From positions 1 to 12,023 of the forward strand of contig JAEYTI010000157.1 in assembly GCA_023434145.1 (NCBI GenBank): a stretch of DNA of 12,023 nt. The letters run 5' to 3'. Position 1 is the stretch's first letter. Each line of letters starts with the position of its first letter. Origin of the DNA: Chloroflexota bacterium (GTDB lineage: Bacteria; Chloroflexota; Anaerolineae; Anaerolineales; Anaerolineaceae). Below, one piece after another: positions 6,241 to 12,023 of this stretch. The notes under the pieces were generated by a model that worked only from the letters and a program-made list of their open reading frames with translations, did no database searches and had not been told where the DNA came from. The translations under genes were made by a program, and so were the position numbers.

Positions 6241-6660
6241 ATGAGCAATGGATGCAGTAAGGAAGTTGTGACCGTCGAGAAGATTAAGGCGATGGGGCCG
6301 TATTCGCTGGGGATTAAGGCCGGGCCTTTTGTTTTCTGCTCGGGACAGGTAGGGATCGACCCTGAGGTCGGTAAGATGGTAGAGGGTGGCGTGGAAGCAC
6401 AGACTCGCCAGGTGATGAAGAATCTGAGCAGCATTCTCGAGGCGGCGGGCAGCAGCCTGAGCCGGGTGGTAAAGACGACCGTCTTTCTGATCGACATCAA
6501 CGATTTTGCCCGTTTCAATGCGGTTTACGCGGAATTCTTCTCCTCCGAGCCGCCGGCCCGCTCCACCTATCAGGTAGGGGCGCTGCCGGGCGGAGCCTCG
6601 GTGGAAATCGAGTGCATTGCCCTGCGCGGTGATGAGAATAACGAGGACTGCTCGCACTAG
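6241..6660 (+). CDS. ridA: RidA/YjgF/YER057c/UK114 family enamine/imine deaminase
   Basis: RidA hydrolyses reactive 2-aminoacrylate and related enamine/imine intermediates from PLP enzymes, protecting PLP-dependent proteins; it acts as a cytoplasmic trimer. The 139-residue product is close to the usual 125-140. It has GPYS (19-22), FCSGQVGIDP (32-41), the central stretch NLSSILEAAG (61-70) and the C-terminal PARSTYQVGALPGGASVEIE (105-124). Arg107 matches the catalytic Arg105 and Glu122 the Glu120 of E. coli RidA. I chose the ATG at 6241, with GAGG at 6231-6234 as the ribosome site; a GTG at 6229 would add four residues but overlap that site. The acidic tail DENNED (131-136) is extra. It is followed after eight bases by the DUF4385 gene. 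Confidence 0.93.
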   Translation: MSNGCSKEVVTVEKIKAMGPYSLGIKAGPFVFCSGQVGIDPEVGKMVEGGVEAQTRQVMKNLSSILEAAGSSLSRVVKTTVFLIDINDFARFNAVYAEFFSSEPPARSTYQVGALPGGASVEIECIALRGDENNEDCSH

Positions 6661-6668
6661 CCCGCGAT

Positions 6669-7121
6669 ATGCCTTTTGATTACAGCCTCGACTATGGGGC
6701 GATCGACTTTCGCAAGCACCCCGAGCTCTACCGTGTTGGAAAGGGAGAGCAAGGGGTGCTGCTCGTTGAGCCCTACAAAAGTGAGCTGCTGCCGTTATGG
6801 CGGTTTAGGACGCCGGAAATTGCGCGCGAATCATCTCAGGCGCTGTATACAATGTTTGAGCAGTACAAAGCTGCCGATGATTTTGTCGGCATGGATATGG
6901 CCCGCAAGTACATTCAGATGGGATACACGCGGGCTCGTCGCTACGCTAACCATAAGAGCGGGCGCAAATACGACAAAATTACCGGCGAAGAACTGCCGCA
7001 CGAGATCGATCCGGTAAAGGCCGAATCGGCGCAGATCTTTGCGGAAGTGCTGGGGTGGGTGAAAGCCGATCCCACCTACCAGCAGGCAAAAGACCGGCAC
7101 ATTACCCTGTACGGTAAATGA
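6669..7121 (+). CDS. DUF4385 family protein of unknown function
   Basis: This 150-residue soluble protein belongs, by recognition, to the DUF4385 family, whose function is unknown. Conserved-looking segments are DFRKHPELYRVGKGEQGVL (13-31), VEPYKSELLPLWRFRTPEIA (33-52), FVGMDMARKYIQMGYTRARR (72-91) and YANHKSGRKYD (92-102). It is rich in Arg, Lys, Tyr and Trp with no membrane segment, signal or known catalytic motif. The basic MGYTRARRYANHKSGRK region (84-100) might contact nucleic acid, but that is a guess. The length fits the family. There is no clear Shine-Dalgarno site, and the eight-base gap after ridA suggests cotranscription and possibly coupled translation. Two tandem terminators follow, so ridA and this gene probably form one transcription unit. 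Confidence 0.85.
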   Translation: MPFDYSLDYGAIDFRKHPELYRVGKGEQGVLLVEPYKSELLPLWRFRTPEIARESSQALYTMFEQYKAADDFVGMDMARKYIQMGYTRARRYANHKSGRKYDKITGEELPHEIDPVKAESAQIFAEVLGWVKADPTYQQAKDRHITLYGK

Positions 7122-7147
7122 ACCATAAGCATTGCCGGGGAGCACGT

Positions 7148-7209
7148 AAAAGTTGTCAGGTTGTGGAGGAATGTGCTGCACACATCCCTCCACAACCTGA
7201 CAACTTTTT
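7148..7209 (+). terminator. Long-stem intrinsic terminator after the DUF4385 gene
   Basis: The arms 7148-7169 and 7187-7208 pair perfectly over 22 bp. After one A/C mismatch, ATGTG/CACAT continues the stem for five pairs to a 5-nt loop (7176-7180). TTTTT (7205-7209) lies at the 3' base. The stem is much longer than usual, but the position 27 nt after the stop codon fits termination of the ridA-DUF4385 unit. Confidence 0.75.
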
Positions 7210-7224
7210 CCCATCCTCGCATTG

Positions 7225-7253
7225 CCGCCGGTTCGCCACAGACCGGCGGTTTT
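7225..7253 (+). terminator. Second intrinsic terminator, tandem to the first
   Basis: CCGCCGGT (7225-7232) pairs with ACCGGCGG (7242-7249) around a 9-nt loop and is followed at once by TTTT (7250-7253). This is a classical rho-independent form, 15 nt after the long-stem hairpin. The remaining 75 nt to the next gene show no confident promoter. Confidence 0.75.
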
Positions 7254-7328
7254 ATGGTAAAAATAACCTGCCGGTCTTTCCTGGGAATGCATTATTTGCG
7301 AGCCTAACAAATTTACAAGCAGGACGGA

Positions 7329-8336
7329 ATGCCTCTCGTTTCGATCATTGTCCCTTGTTATAATGAGCAAGAAACCATACGGCTTTTGTTGGATGCTGTT
7401 TGTCGGCAGACCATTTCACGTCATCAGATGGAAGTCATCATTGCCGATGGGCGTTCGACTGACCGCACCCGCGAGGTAGTGACTTCTTTTGCATCAGAGC
7501 ACCCGGATCTGACGGTGCGTCTGGTAGAAAACGCGCTGCGACATATCCCTGCGGGATTGAACGTTGCACTGCGGGCGGCGCAAGGTACGTACATCGTCAG
7601 GCTGGATGCGCATTCGATCCCCGCTGAAGATTACGTGGAACGCTGCATCGCCAGTCTCGAAGGTGACAAGGGCGACAACGTCGGCGGGGTATGGGAAATC
7701 CGCCCGCGCGGTAGTGGGGCGGTGCAGCGAGCCATCGCGGTGGCGGCTGCGCACCCGTTTGGGGTGGGCGACGCGCTGTATCGCTATGGCAAGCAGGCCC
7801 AGTATGTCGATACCGTTCCATTTGGTTCTTTCCGGCGTGATTTGTTTAACCGGCTTGGGTTATTTGACGAAAGTTTGCTCAGCAACGAAGATTACGAGTT
7901 CAACGCGCGCCTGCGTAAGGACGGCGGGCGCATCTGGTTCGACCCAGCCATTCGCTCGGTATATTTTGCCCGCTCGAACCTGAAAGCACTTTCCAAACAG
8001 TATTGGCGGTATGGCTACTGGAAGCGCCAGATGCTGCGCCGCTATCCCGGTACACTACGCTGGCGGCAGGCTCTCCCGCCATTGTTTTTGCTCAGCCTGG
8101 TGGGCCTGCTGCTGCTCGCACCCTGGTTCGCGGCTGCGCGCTGGCTGTTGGGGCTAGAGCTGCTGCTCTACTTCGTAGTGCTTGCGGCAGGATCACTAAA
8201 GGCGACGCGCAGCCAGAATGATTTGCGGCTGGTGGCGCTGGTGCCGCTGGCAATCGCTGTGATGCACTTGAGCTGGGGGGCAGGGTTTTTGTGGGGAACG
8301 GTTTTTGCTCCCAAAGCAAAACCGGCGGGATCATAA
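7329..8336 (+). CDS. Glycosyltransferase family 2, ExoA-like
   Basis: This is a membrane-associated GT-A glycosyltransferase that would add a sugar from a nucleotide donor to a lipid-linked glycan. The 335-residue product begins with VSIIVPCYNEQETI (4-17). It has the nucleotide-site IIADGRSTDRT (37-47), the metal-site region VRLDAHS (90-96, DAH in place of DxD), VDTVPFGSFRRDLF (160-173) and the catalytic-base region SNEDYEFNARLRKDGG (185-200). Two or three hydrophobic helices close the protein (about 249-290 and 301-325). This arrangement, including QYWRYGYWK (224-232), resembles ExoA, the succinoglycan beta-1,3-glucosyltransferase of rhizobia; the actual sugar cannot be told. AGGA (7321-7324) supports the ATG at 7329. 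It opens the envelope run and is followed after 68 nt by the sugar-1-phosphate transferase. Confidence 0.9.
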   Translation: MPLVSIIVPCYNEQETIRLLLDAVCRQTISRHQMEVIIADGRSTDRTREVVTSFASEHPDLTVRLVENALRHIPAGLNVALRAAQGTYIVRLDAHSIPAEDYVERCIASLEGDKGDNVGGVWEIRPRGSGAVQRAIAVAAAHPFGVGDALYRYGKQAQYVDTVPFGSFRRDLFNRLGLFDESLLSNEDYEFNARLRKDGGRIWFDPAIRSVYFARSNLKALSKQYWRYGYWKRQMLRRYPGTLRWRQALPPLFLLSLVGLLLLAPWFAAARWLLGLELLLYFVVLAAGSLKATRSQNDLRLVALVPLAIAVMHLSWGAGFLWGTVFAPKAKPAGS

Positions 8337-8404
8337 AATCCGCGAAGAGCGTTTAAAAGATAGCATATCGATAATGACGATCGGGAAAAGGTGTAAACGA
8401 GGGA

Positions 8405-9823
8405 ATGGGTTCCATTAGCACAGCACAAAAAGCGTTCCAACTTCGACTGCACCCCGGTGAGCGCCGGGTCATCCTTATTGTCGGCGACCTGGTGGCTTCT
8501 AGCCTGGCGCTGGCGATCGCACTGTTCTTCTGGGGCCAAAGAGACTGGTTGGATTTCTCGACGGAGTTTCTGGCGGAACGCATCCCGTGGTGGTTCTTTC
8601 TGCTGCCGGCGTTGTGGATGGTGCTAAATGTGGAACTGTACGATATCCGCCGGGCTGGCCGCCGGTCGGATACGATCAAGGGTGTGGCAATTTCAGCGGC
8701 AATCAGCCTGTTCCTGTACTTGGGGCTGTTCTTCCTTTCTGAACCGGGATCGCTGCCCCGCCGCGGCGCGCTGATTTTCATTGTCGCATCGTCCACCACG
8801 ACACTCATATGGCGGTTTGCCTATATCCAGATCTTCACCGCCGCCGAGTTTATGCGCCGGGTGCTGGTCGTTGGTGCGGGCCGCGCCGGAACGACTCTGG
8901 TGCGCGTGGTAAAAGAGATCTGGCCGCCGCCGTTCCACCTGGTTGGCTTTATTGATGATGACCCACAGAAGTGCAATTGCATGATCGAGGGCGTGCCGGT
9001 GCTCGGCAACTGTCACGATATGTCAGGCATCATCGAGAACGAGCGGATCACGGATATTATTTTTGCTATTTCGAACGACCTGCACGACGAGATGTTCCAG
9101 GCTGTGTTGATGGCAGAGGAGCAGGGGGTTGAAGTAACGACCATGCCCCTGGCCTATGAGAACCTGCTGGGCCGCGTGCCGATCTTCCTGCTGCGCTCCG
9201 ATTGGATTTTGCGCTCGTTTGTGGATCAGGTGCACAGCAGCAGCGGCCTATACGAGGCGGGCAAACGCCTGCTGGATATTTTTGGCGGGCTGGCCGGGGT
9301 CCTGGCGCTGATAATCATGCTGCCGTTTATCGCAATAGCTATCATGATCGAATCAGGCCGCCCGGTGCTCTATACACAGCCGCGCATGGGCAAGAATGGC
9401 AAAGAATATACAATCATCAAGCTGCGCACCATGCGCCCGCCGTTTGACAGTTCAGGCCGGCTTCTAACGGACGCGGAACGCATCACCCGGGTGGGGCGCA
9501 TTCTGCGCAAGAGTCACCTGGATGAGCTGCCGCAGGTGGTCAACGTACTACGCGGTGAGATGAGCCTGGTGGGGCCGCGCGCCGAAATTTCGCAGTTGGT
9601 GACGGATCTTCAGTTCAAGGTGCCGTTTTACCGGGCGCGCTTGCTTGTCAAACCAGGACTCACCGGCTGGGCGCAGGTGAACTACGGCTACGCTGCCACC
9701 GTCGAAGAGACGGCGGTCAAGCTGGAATATGACCTCTATTACATCAAGCACCGCAACCTGCTGCTCGACATTGTGATCATGCTGCGGACGGTGGGGACGG
9801 TCATTGGCTTCCGCGGGCAGTAA
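8405..9823 (+). CDS. Exopolysaccharide biosynthesis polyprenyl glycosylphosphotransferase
   Basis: This integral membrane enzyme moves a sugar-1-phosphate from a UDP-sugar to undecaprenyl phosphate, starting a lipid-linked repeat unit. The 472-residue product has the full PssY/WbaP/WcaJ-type layout: about four N-terminal membrane helices (21-137), a Rossmann-like CoA-binding-type domain with VVGAGRAG (155-162) and FIDDDP (182-187), and the C-terminal transferase domain with a membrane anchor (292-315). Catalytic-domain motifs are KLRTM (339-343), DELPQVVNVLRGEMSLVGPR (373-392), PGLTGWAQ (417-424) and YDLYYIKHR (442-450). The usual GPRPE reads GPRAE (390-394). GAGGG lies almost against the ATG, so initiation context is poor. 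The fem gene starts three bases after the stop. The sugar is probably glucose, galactose or an N-acetylhexosamine derivative; sequence alone does not say. Confidence 0.93.
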   Translation: MGSISTAQKAFQLRLHPGERRVILIVGDLVASSLALAIALFFWGQRDWLDFSTEFLAERIPWWFFLLPALWMVLNVELYDIRRAGRRSDTIKGVAISAAISLFLYLGLFFLSEPGSLPRRGALIFIVASSTTTLIWRFAYIQIFTAAEFMRRVLVVGAGRAGTTLVRVVKEIWPPPFHLVGFIDDDPQKCNCMIEGVPVLGNCHDMSGIIENERITDIIFAISNDLHDEMFQAVLMAEEQGVEVTTMPLAYENLLGRVPIFLLRSDWILRSFVDQVHSSSGLYEAGKRLLDIFGGLAGVLALIIMLPFIAIAIMIESGRPVLYTQPRMGKNGKEYTIIKLRTMRPPFDSSGRLLTDAERITRVGRILRKSHLDELPQVVNVLRGEMSLVGPRAEISQLVTDLQFKVPFYRARLLVKPGLTGWAQVNYGYAATVEETAVKLEYDLYYIKHRNLLLDIVIMLRTVGTVIGFRGQ

Positions 9824-9826
9824 CAA

Positions 9827-10810
9827 ATGACTGCCTCGCAGTGGGACGATTTTCTCGCCCGCCATCCTGGCGCGCACCTGCTCCAGACATCGGCGTGGGG
9901 CGATTTCAAGTCCGAATTTGGCTGGCGGGTGCGGCGCGTCATTCAAGGTGATGCTGGCGCGCAGATCCTGTTCCGCCCACTGCCGTTGGGCTTTACGCTG
10001 GCATATATTCCCAAAGGCCCGGTCGGCACGGATTGGCCTGCCCTGTGGCCTGCCGTTCACGCGGTGTGCCGCACAGAGCGGGCCGTGCTGCTGAAGGTAG
10101 AGCCAGACTGGGATGAGCCAATCACAGCAGAACAGGCGGCACAGTTTCGCGGCTGGCACAGTGATGCAGCTACCATCCAGCCCCGCCGCACCATCGTGAT
10201 CCCGCTGGAAGGCAGCGAGGCGGATCTATTGGCGCGGATGAAGCAAAAGACGCGCTACAACATCCGTCTGGCGGAGAAAAAAGGTGTGCGCGTACAGCCC
10301 ACGCAAGACGTGGACGCTTTTTACGATCTCATGCAGGTTACCGGGGAGCGTGATGGCTTTGGCGTGCACAGCCGGGACTACTTCCGCCGCGCCTACGAGA
10401 TTTTTCACCCACAGGGGATGTGTGAGCTGCTGATGGCTGACTTTGAAGGCCGCCCGCTGGCCGGGCTGATGGTGTTTGCCCGAGGTCCACGCGCATGGTA
10501 CTTCTACGGCGCATCCAACGATGCGGAGCGCGCGCGCATGCCTGCCTACCTGCTGCAATGGGAAGCCATGCGCTGGGCCAAATCGCGCGGCAGCACAGCG
10601 TACGACTTGTGGGGTGTGCCAGACGAAGATGAAGAGACTCTGGAAGCCGGGTTTGAAACCCGCCGCGAAGGCTTATGGGGAGTCTACCGCTTTAAGCGCG
10701 GATACGGCGGCACGCTGATGCGCTCTGCCGGGGCCTGGGAGTATGCCTATCTGCCGCCGGTCTATCCGCTGTACCGCTGGTTCATGCGGAGAAGGAAGGA
10801 GGGGGGATGA
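9827..10810 (+). CDS. FemAB/FemX-like peptidoglycan bridge aminoacyltransferase, copy 1
   Basis: FemAB-family enzymes have two GNAT folds and add amino acids from aminoacyl-tRNA to lipid II or another envelope precursor. The 327-residue product shows the N-terminal HPGAHLLQTSAWGDFKS (13-29), IPKGPVG (61-67), the conserved LLARMKQKTRYNIRLAEKKG (134-153), AWYFYGASN (223-231), YLLQWEAMRWAKSRG (241-255), YDLWGVPD (259-266) and GLWGVYRFKRGYGG (282-295). Family members are usually 330-420 residues, so it is at the short end. It starts three bases after the sugar transferase stop, with no strong ribosome site, so coupling is likely. Its own 3' end contains GGAAGGAGGGG before an ATGATG, a strong initiation signal for a downstream frame. 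The transferred residue is unknown, and some relatives act on acceptors other than lipid II. Confidence 0.88.
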   Translation: MTASQWDDFLARHPGAHLLQTSAWGDFKSEFGWRVRRVIQGDAGAQILFRPLPLGFTLAYIPKGPVGTDWPALWPAVHAVCRTERAVLLKVEPDWDEPITAEQAAQFRGWHSDAATIQPRRTIVIPLEGSEADLLARMKQKTRYNIRLAEKKGVRVQPTQDVDAFYDLMQVTGERDGFGVHSRDYFRRAYEIFHPQGMCELLMADFEGRPLAGLMVFARGPRAWYFYGASNDAERARMPAYLLQWEAMRWAKSRGSTAYDLWGVPDEDEETLEAGFETRREGLWGVYRFKRGYGGTLMRSAGAWEYAYLPPVYPLYRWFMRRRKEGG

Positions 10811-10965
10811 TGGACGCAAACTTGACTCATGTGTCGGTGTCGCGGCGGTTGAAACCGCGGCTGCTCACCAAAACCCCACCTTCGTGGGGTTGTCTTGAAC
10901 CCCACGAAGGTGGGGTTTTGGTAGATTGCCACGGCTTCAGCCGCCAGGCAAAGATAACTGCATGA
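10807..10965 (+). CDS. Possible 52-codon frame through the palindromic repeat, overlapping both fem genes
   Basis: The frame begins at ATGATG (10807/10810), which overlaps the TGA of the first fem gene as ATGA. GGAAGGAGGGG stands just upstream. It stays open through the whole repeat and ends at TGA 10963-10965, overlapping the second fem ATG (10962) again as ATGA. The 52-residue product, starting MMDANLTHVSVSRRLK, matches nothing I know and its middle is encoded by the palindrome, so a functional protein is doubtful. It could relay ribosomes from one fem gene to the next. Chance is a serious alternative. Confidence 0.22.
   Translation: MMDANLTHVSVSRRLKPRLLTKTPPSWGCLEPHEGGVLVDCHGFSRQAKITA
10844..10945. 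repeat. Nested palindromic intergenic repeat (REP/MITE-like), 102 bp
   Basis: Inner arms 10867-10891 and 10898-10922 are perfect 25-bp complements around GTCTTG. Each arm also folds on itself (ACCCCAC/GTGGGGT around CTTC at 10873-10890, and the mirror image on the right). Outer arms GGCGGTTGAAACCGCGGC (10844-10861) and GCCACGGCTTCAGCCGCC (10928-10945) are complementary except for two mismatches and one G-T, and each is itself a small palindrome. The GGTTGAAACC/GGCTTCAGCC type resembles dispersed intergenic repeats I associate with Chloroflexota and other GC-rich genomes; this is memory, not a search. No transposase is present, so if mobile it would be non-autonomous. Confidence 0.8.
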
Positions 10966-12023
10966 GAAACATGAGCGGCTCCGAATGGAACGACACCATC
11001 CGCCACCTGCCCGGCGCCCATGTACTGCAAAGCTGGGAATGGGCGGACTTCAAGGCCTACACCGGTTGGCAGCCGCTGCCGCAGGTCTGGCGTGATGAGC
11101 AGGGGCAGGTGCGCGCGGCGGCGATGGTGCTGCGGCGGGCAATCCCCGGCGGGTTGAGCGTGCTGTACGTGCCGCGCGGGCCAGTGGTAAATTGGTCTGA
11201 TCCAATATGGAGCCGCCGCGTGATCGAGGATTTGCAGGCCCTGGCAAAGCGCCAGCGAGCAATTTTTTTGAAGATCGACCCCGAGCTGATTCTTGGCTAT
11301 GGGGTGCCGGGCACAGAATCGGATCAACCCAACCCCGCTGGTGAGCGCGTGCTGGCAGAAATGCAGGCGCAGGGCTGGCGCATTTCACAAGAGCAGGTGC
11401 AGTTCCGCAACACCGTATGGCTGGACCTGACAGGCACGGAGGAAGACTGGCTGGCGCGGATGAAGCAGAAGGCACGCTACAACCTGCGCCTGTCGCAGCG
11501 CAAGGGTGTAACGGTACGGCCTGCCCGGGCGGATGAACTACCGCTGCTGTACCGCATGTACGCGGAAACTTCCGTGCGTGACGGCTTCGTGATCCGCGAA
11601 GAGACGTACTATATCAAACTGTGGCGCGAATTTATGGTGGCCGGACTTGCAATTCCGCTGCTGGCTGAGGTGGAAAATGAACCAGTAGCCGGGCTGGTGC
11701 TGTTCTTGTTTGGTGAGCGGGCGTGGTATCTCTATGGCATGTCACGCCAGGCCCACCGCGATAAGATGCCCAACTACCTGCTTCAATGGGAAGCGATGCG
11801 CCAGGCCAGGGCGCGAGGGTGCACCCAGTACGATCTTTGGGGCGCGCCAGACGTATTTGACGAATCCGATTCGATGTGGGGTGTGTTCCGGTTCAAAGAA
11901 GGGCTGGGCGGGACGGTGATTCGCACCGCTGGCGCATGGGACTATCCGGCGCGTCCACTGCTGTACACGGTCTATACACGCCTGCTGCCACGGCTGCTGG
12001 ATGTCATGCGACGGAGGGGCAGG
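10962..12023 (+). CDS. FemAB/FemX-like peptidoglycan bridge aminoacyltransferase, copy 2 (3' partial)
   Basis: This is a second double-GNAT FemAB-family protein, presumably adding an amino acid to an envelope precursor. The frame gives 354 codons with no stop, so the 3' end lies beyond the window. It parallels copy 1: LPGAHVLQSWEWADFKAYTG (16-35), YVPRGPV (69-75), DWLARMKQKARYNLRLSQRK (162-181), AWYLYGMS (254-261), KMPNYLLQWEAMRQARARG (268-286), YDLWGAPD (290-297) and SMWGVFRFKEGLGG (304-317). It has about 25 more residues than copy 1 before the MKQK motif, so the copies are diverged paralogues. Starts at 10962 or 10971 are both possible; neither has a strong ribosome site, consistent with coupling to upstream translation. 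The end must be close, since copy 1 stops about 20 residues after the equivalent point. Confidence 0.85.
   Translation, partial: MRNMSGSEWNDTIRHLPGAHVLQSWEWADFKAYTGWQPLPQVWRDEQGQVRAAAMVLRRAIPGGLSVLYVPRGPVVNWSDPIWSRRVIEDLQALAKRQRAIFLKIDPELILGYGVPGTESDQPNPAGERVLAEMQAQGWRISQEQVQFRNTVWLDLTGTEEDWLARMKQKARYNLRLSQRKGVTVRPARADELPLLYRMYAETSVRDGFVIREETYYIKLWREFMVAGLAIPLLAEVENEPVAGLVLFLFGERAWYLYGMSRQAHRDKMPNYLLQWEAMRQARARGCTQYDLWGAPDVFDESDSMWGVFRFKEGLGGTVIRTAGAWDYPARPLLYTVYTRLLPRLLDVMRRRGR

Noticed and set aside
7118..7363. 81-codon frame between the DUF4385 gene and the glycosyltransferase
   Set aside because: It runs through two terminators and overlaps the glycosyltransferase start; no ribosome site or family resemblance.
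1..12023. tRNA or rRNA genes, CRISPR arrays, transposases or prophage genes
   Set aside because: None seen: no cloverleaf-like segment, no regularly spaced repeats and no recombinase motifs in any frame I read.

Overview
The window looks like a chromosomal segment from a member of the Chloroflexota, most likely Anaerolineae-like. This rests on the moderately high GC content, on the protein flavours (a short-Q-loop cytochrome bd, a DUF4385 protein, an ExoA-like glycosyltransferase, tandem FemAB-family proteins) and on the type of intergenic palindromes. The lineage is an inference from recognition only; no search was run.

Layout: (1) 3-650 (+) is the C-terminal ATP-binding half of an ABC exporter subunit of CydC type, cut by the left window edge. 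(2) 651-855 has no gene; it holds two large hairpins and an AT-rich tail. (3) 856-3512 (-) is a translation-quality block: prfA (release factor 1), prmC (RF1 glutamine methyltransferase) and tsaC (threonylcarbamoyl-AMP synthase). (4) 3513-3725 is a divergent control region with a Rex-type dyad and a candidate promoter facing cydA. (5) 3726-6134 (+) is cydA-cydB, cytochrome bd quinol oxidase. (6) 6241-7121 (+) is a RidA-family deaminase followed closely by a DUF4385 protein, closed by two tandem terminators. (7) 7329-12023 (+) is a cell-envelope run: GT2 glycosyltransferase, polyprenyl-phosphate sugar-1-phosphate transferase, and two FemAB/FemX-like aminoacyltransferases, the second running off the right edge.

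How the parts fit: CydC belongs to the thiol exporter that bd oxidase assembly needs, so the first gene and cydAB are functionally linked although the prfA-prmC-tsaC block stands between them on the other strand. The dyad upstream of cydA suggests NADH/NAD+-responsive control of the oxidase by Rex. PrmC methylates the GGQ glutamine of RF1, which explains the overlapping prfA-prmC pair. The last four genes combine lipid-linked glycan initiation, glycan extension and FemAB-type amino acid addition, so they probably build a cell-surface polymer or modify lipid II.

I see no clear candidate for a wholly new system. The most unusual features are the Rex-like operator over the cydA promoter, long near-perfect hairpins of unrelated sequence beside stop codons, and a nested palindromic repeat between the two fem paralogues through which a short overlapping reading frame stays open.
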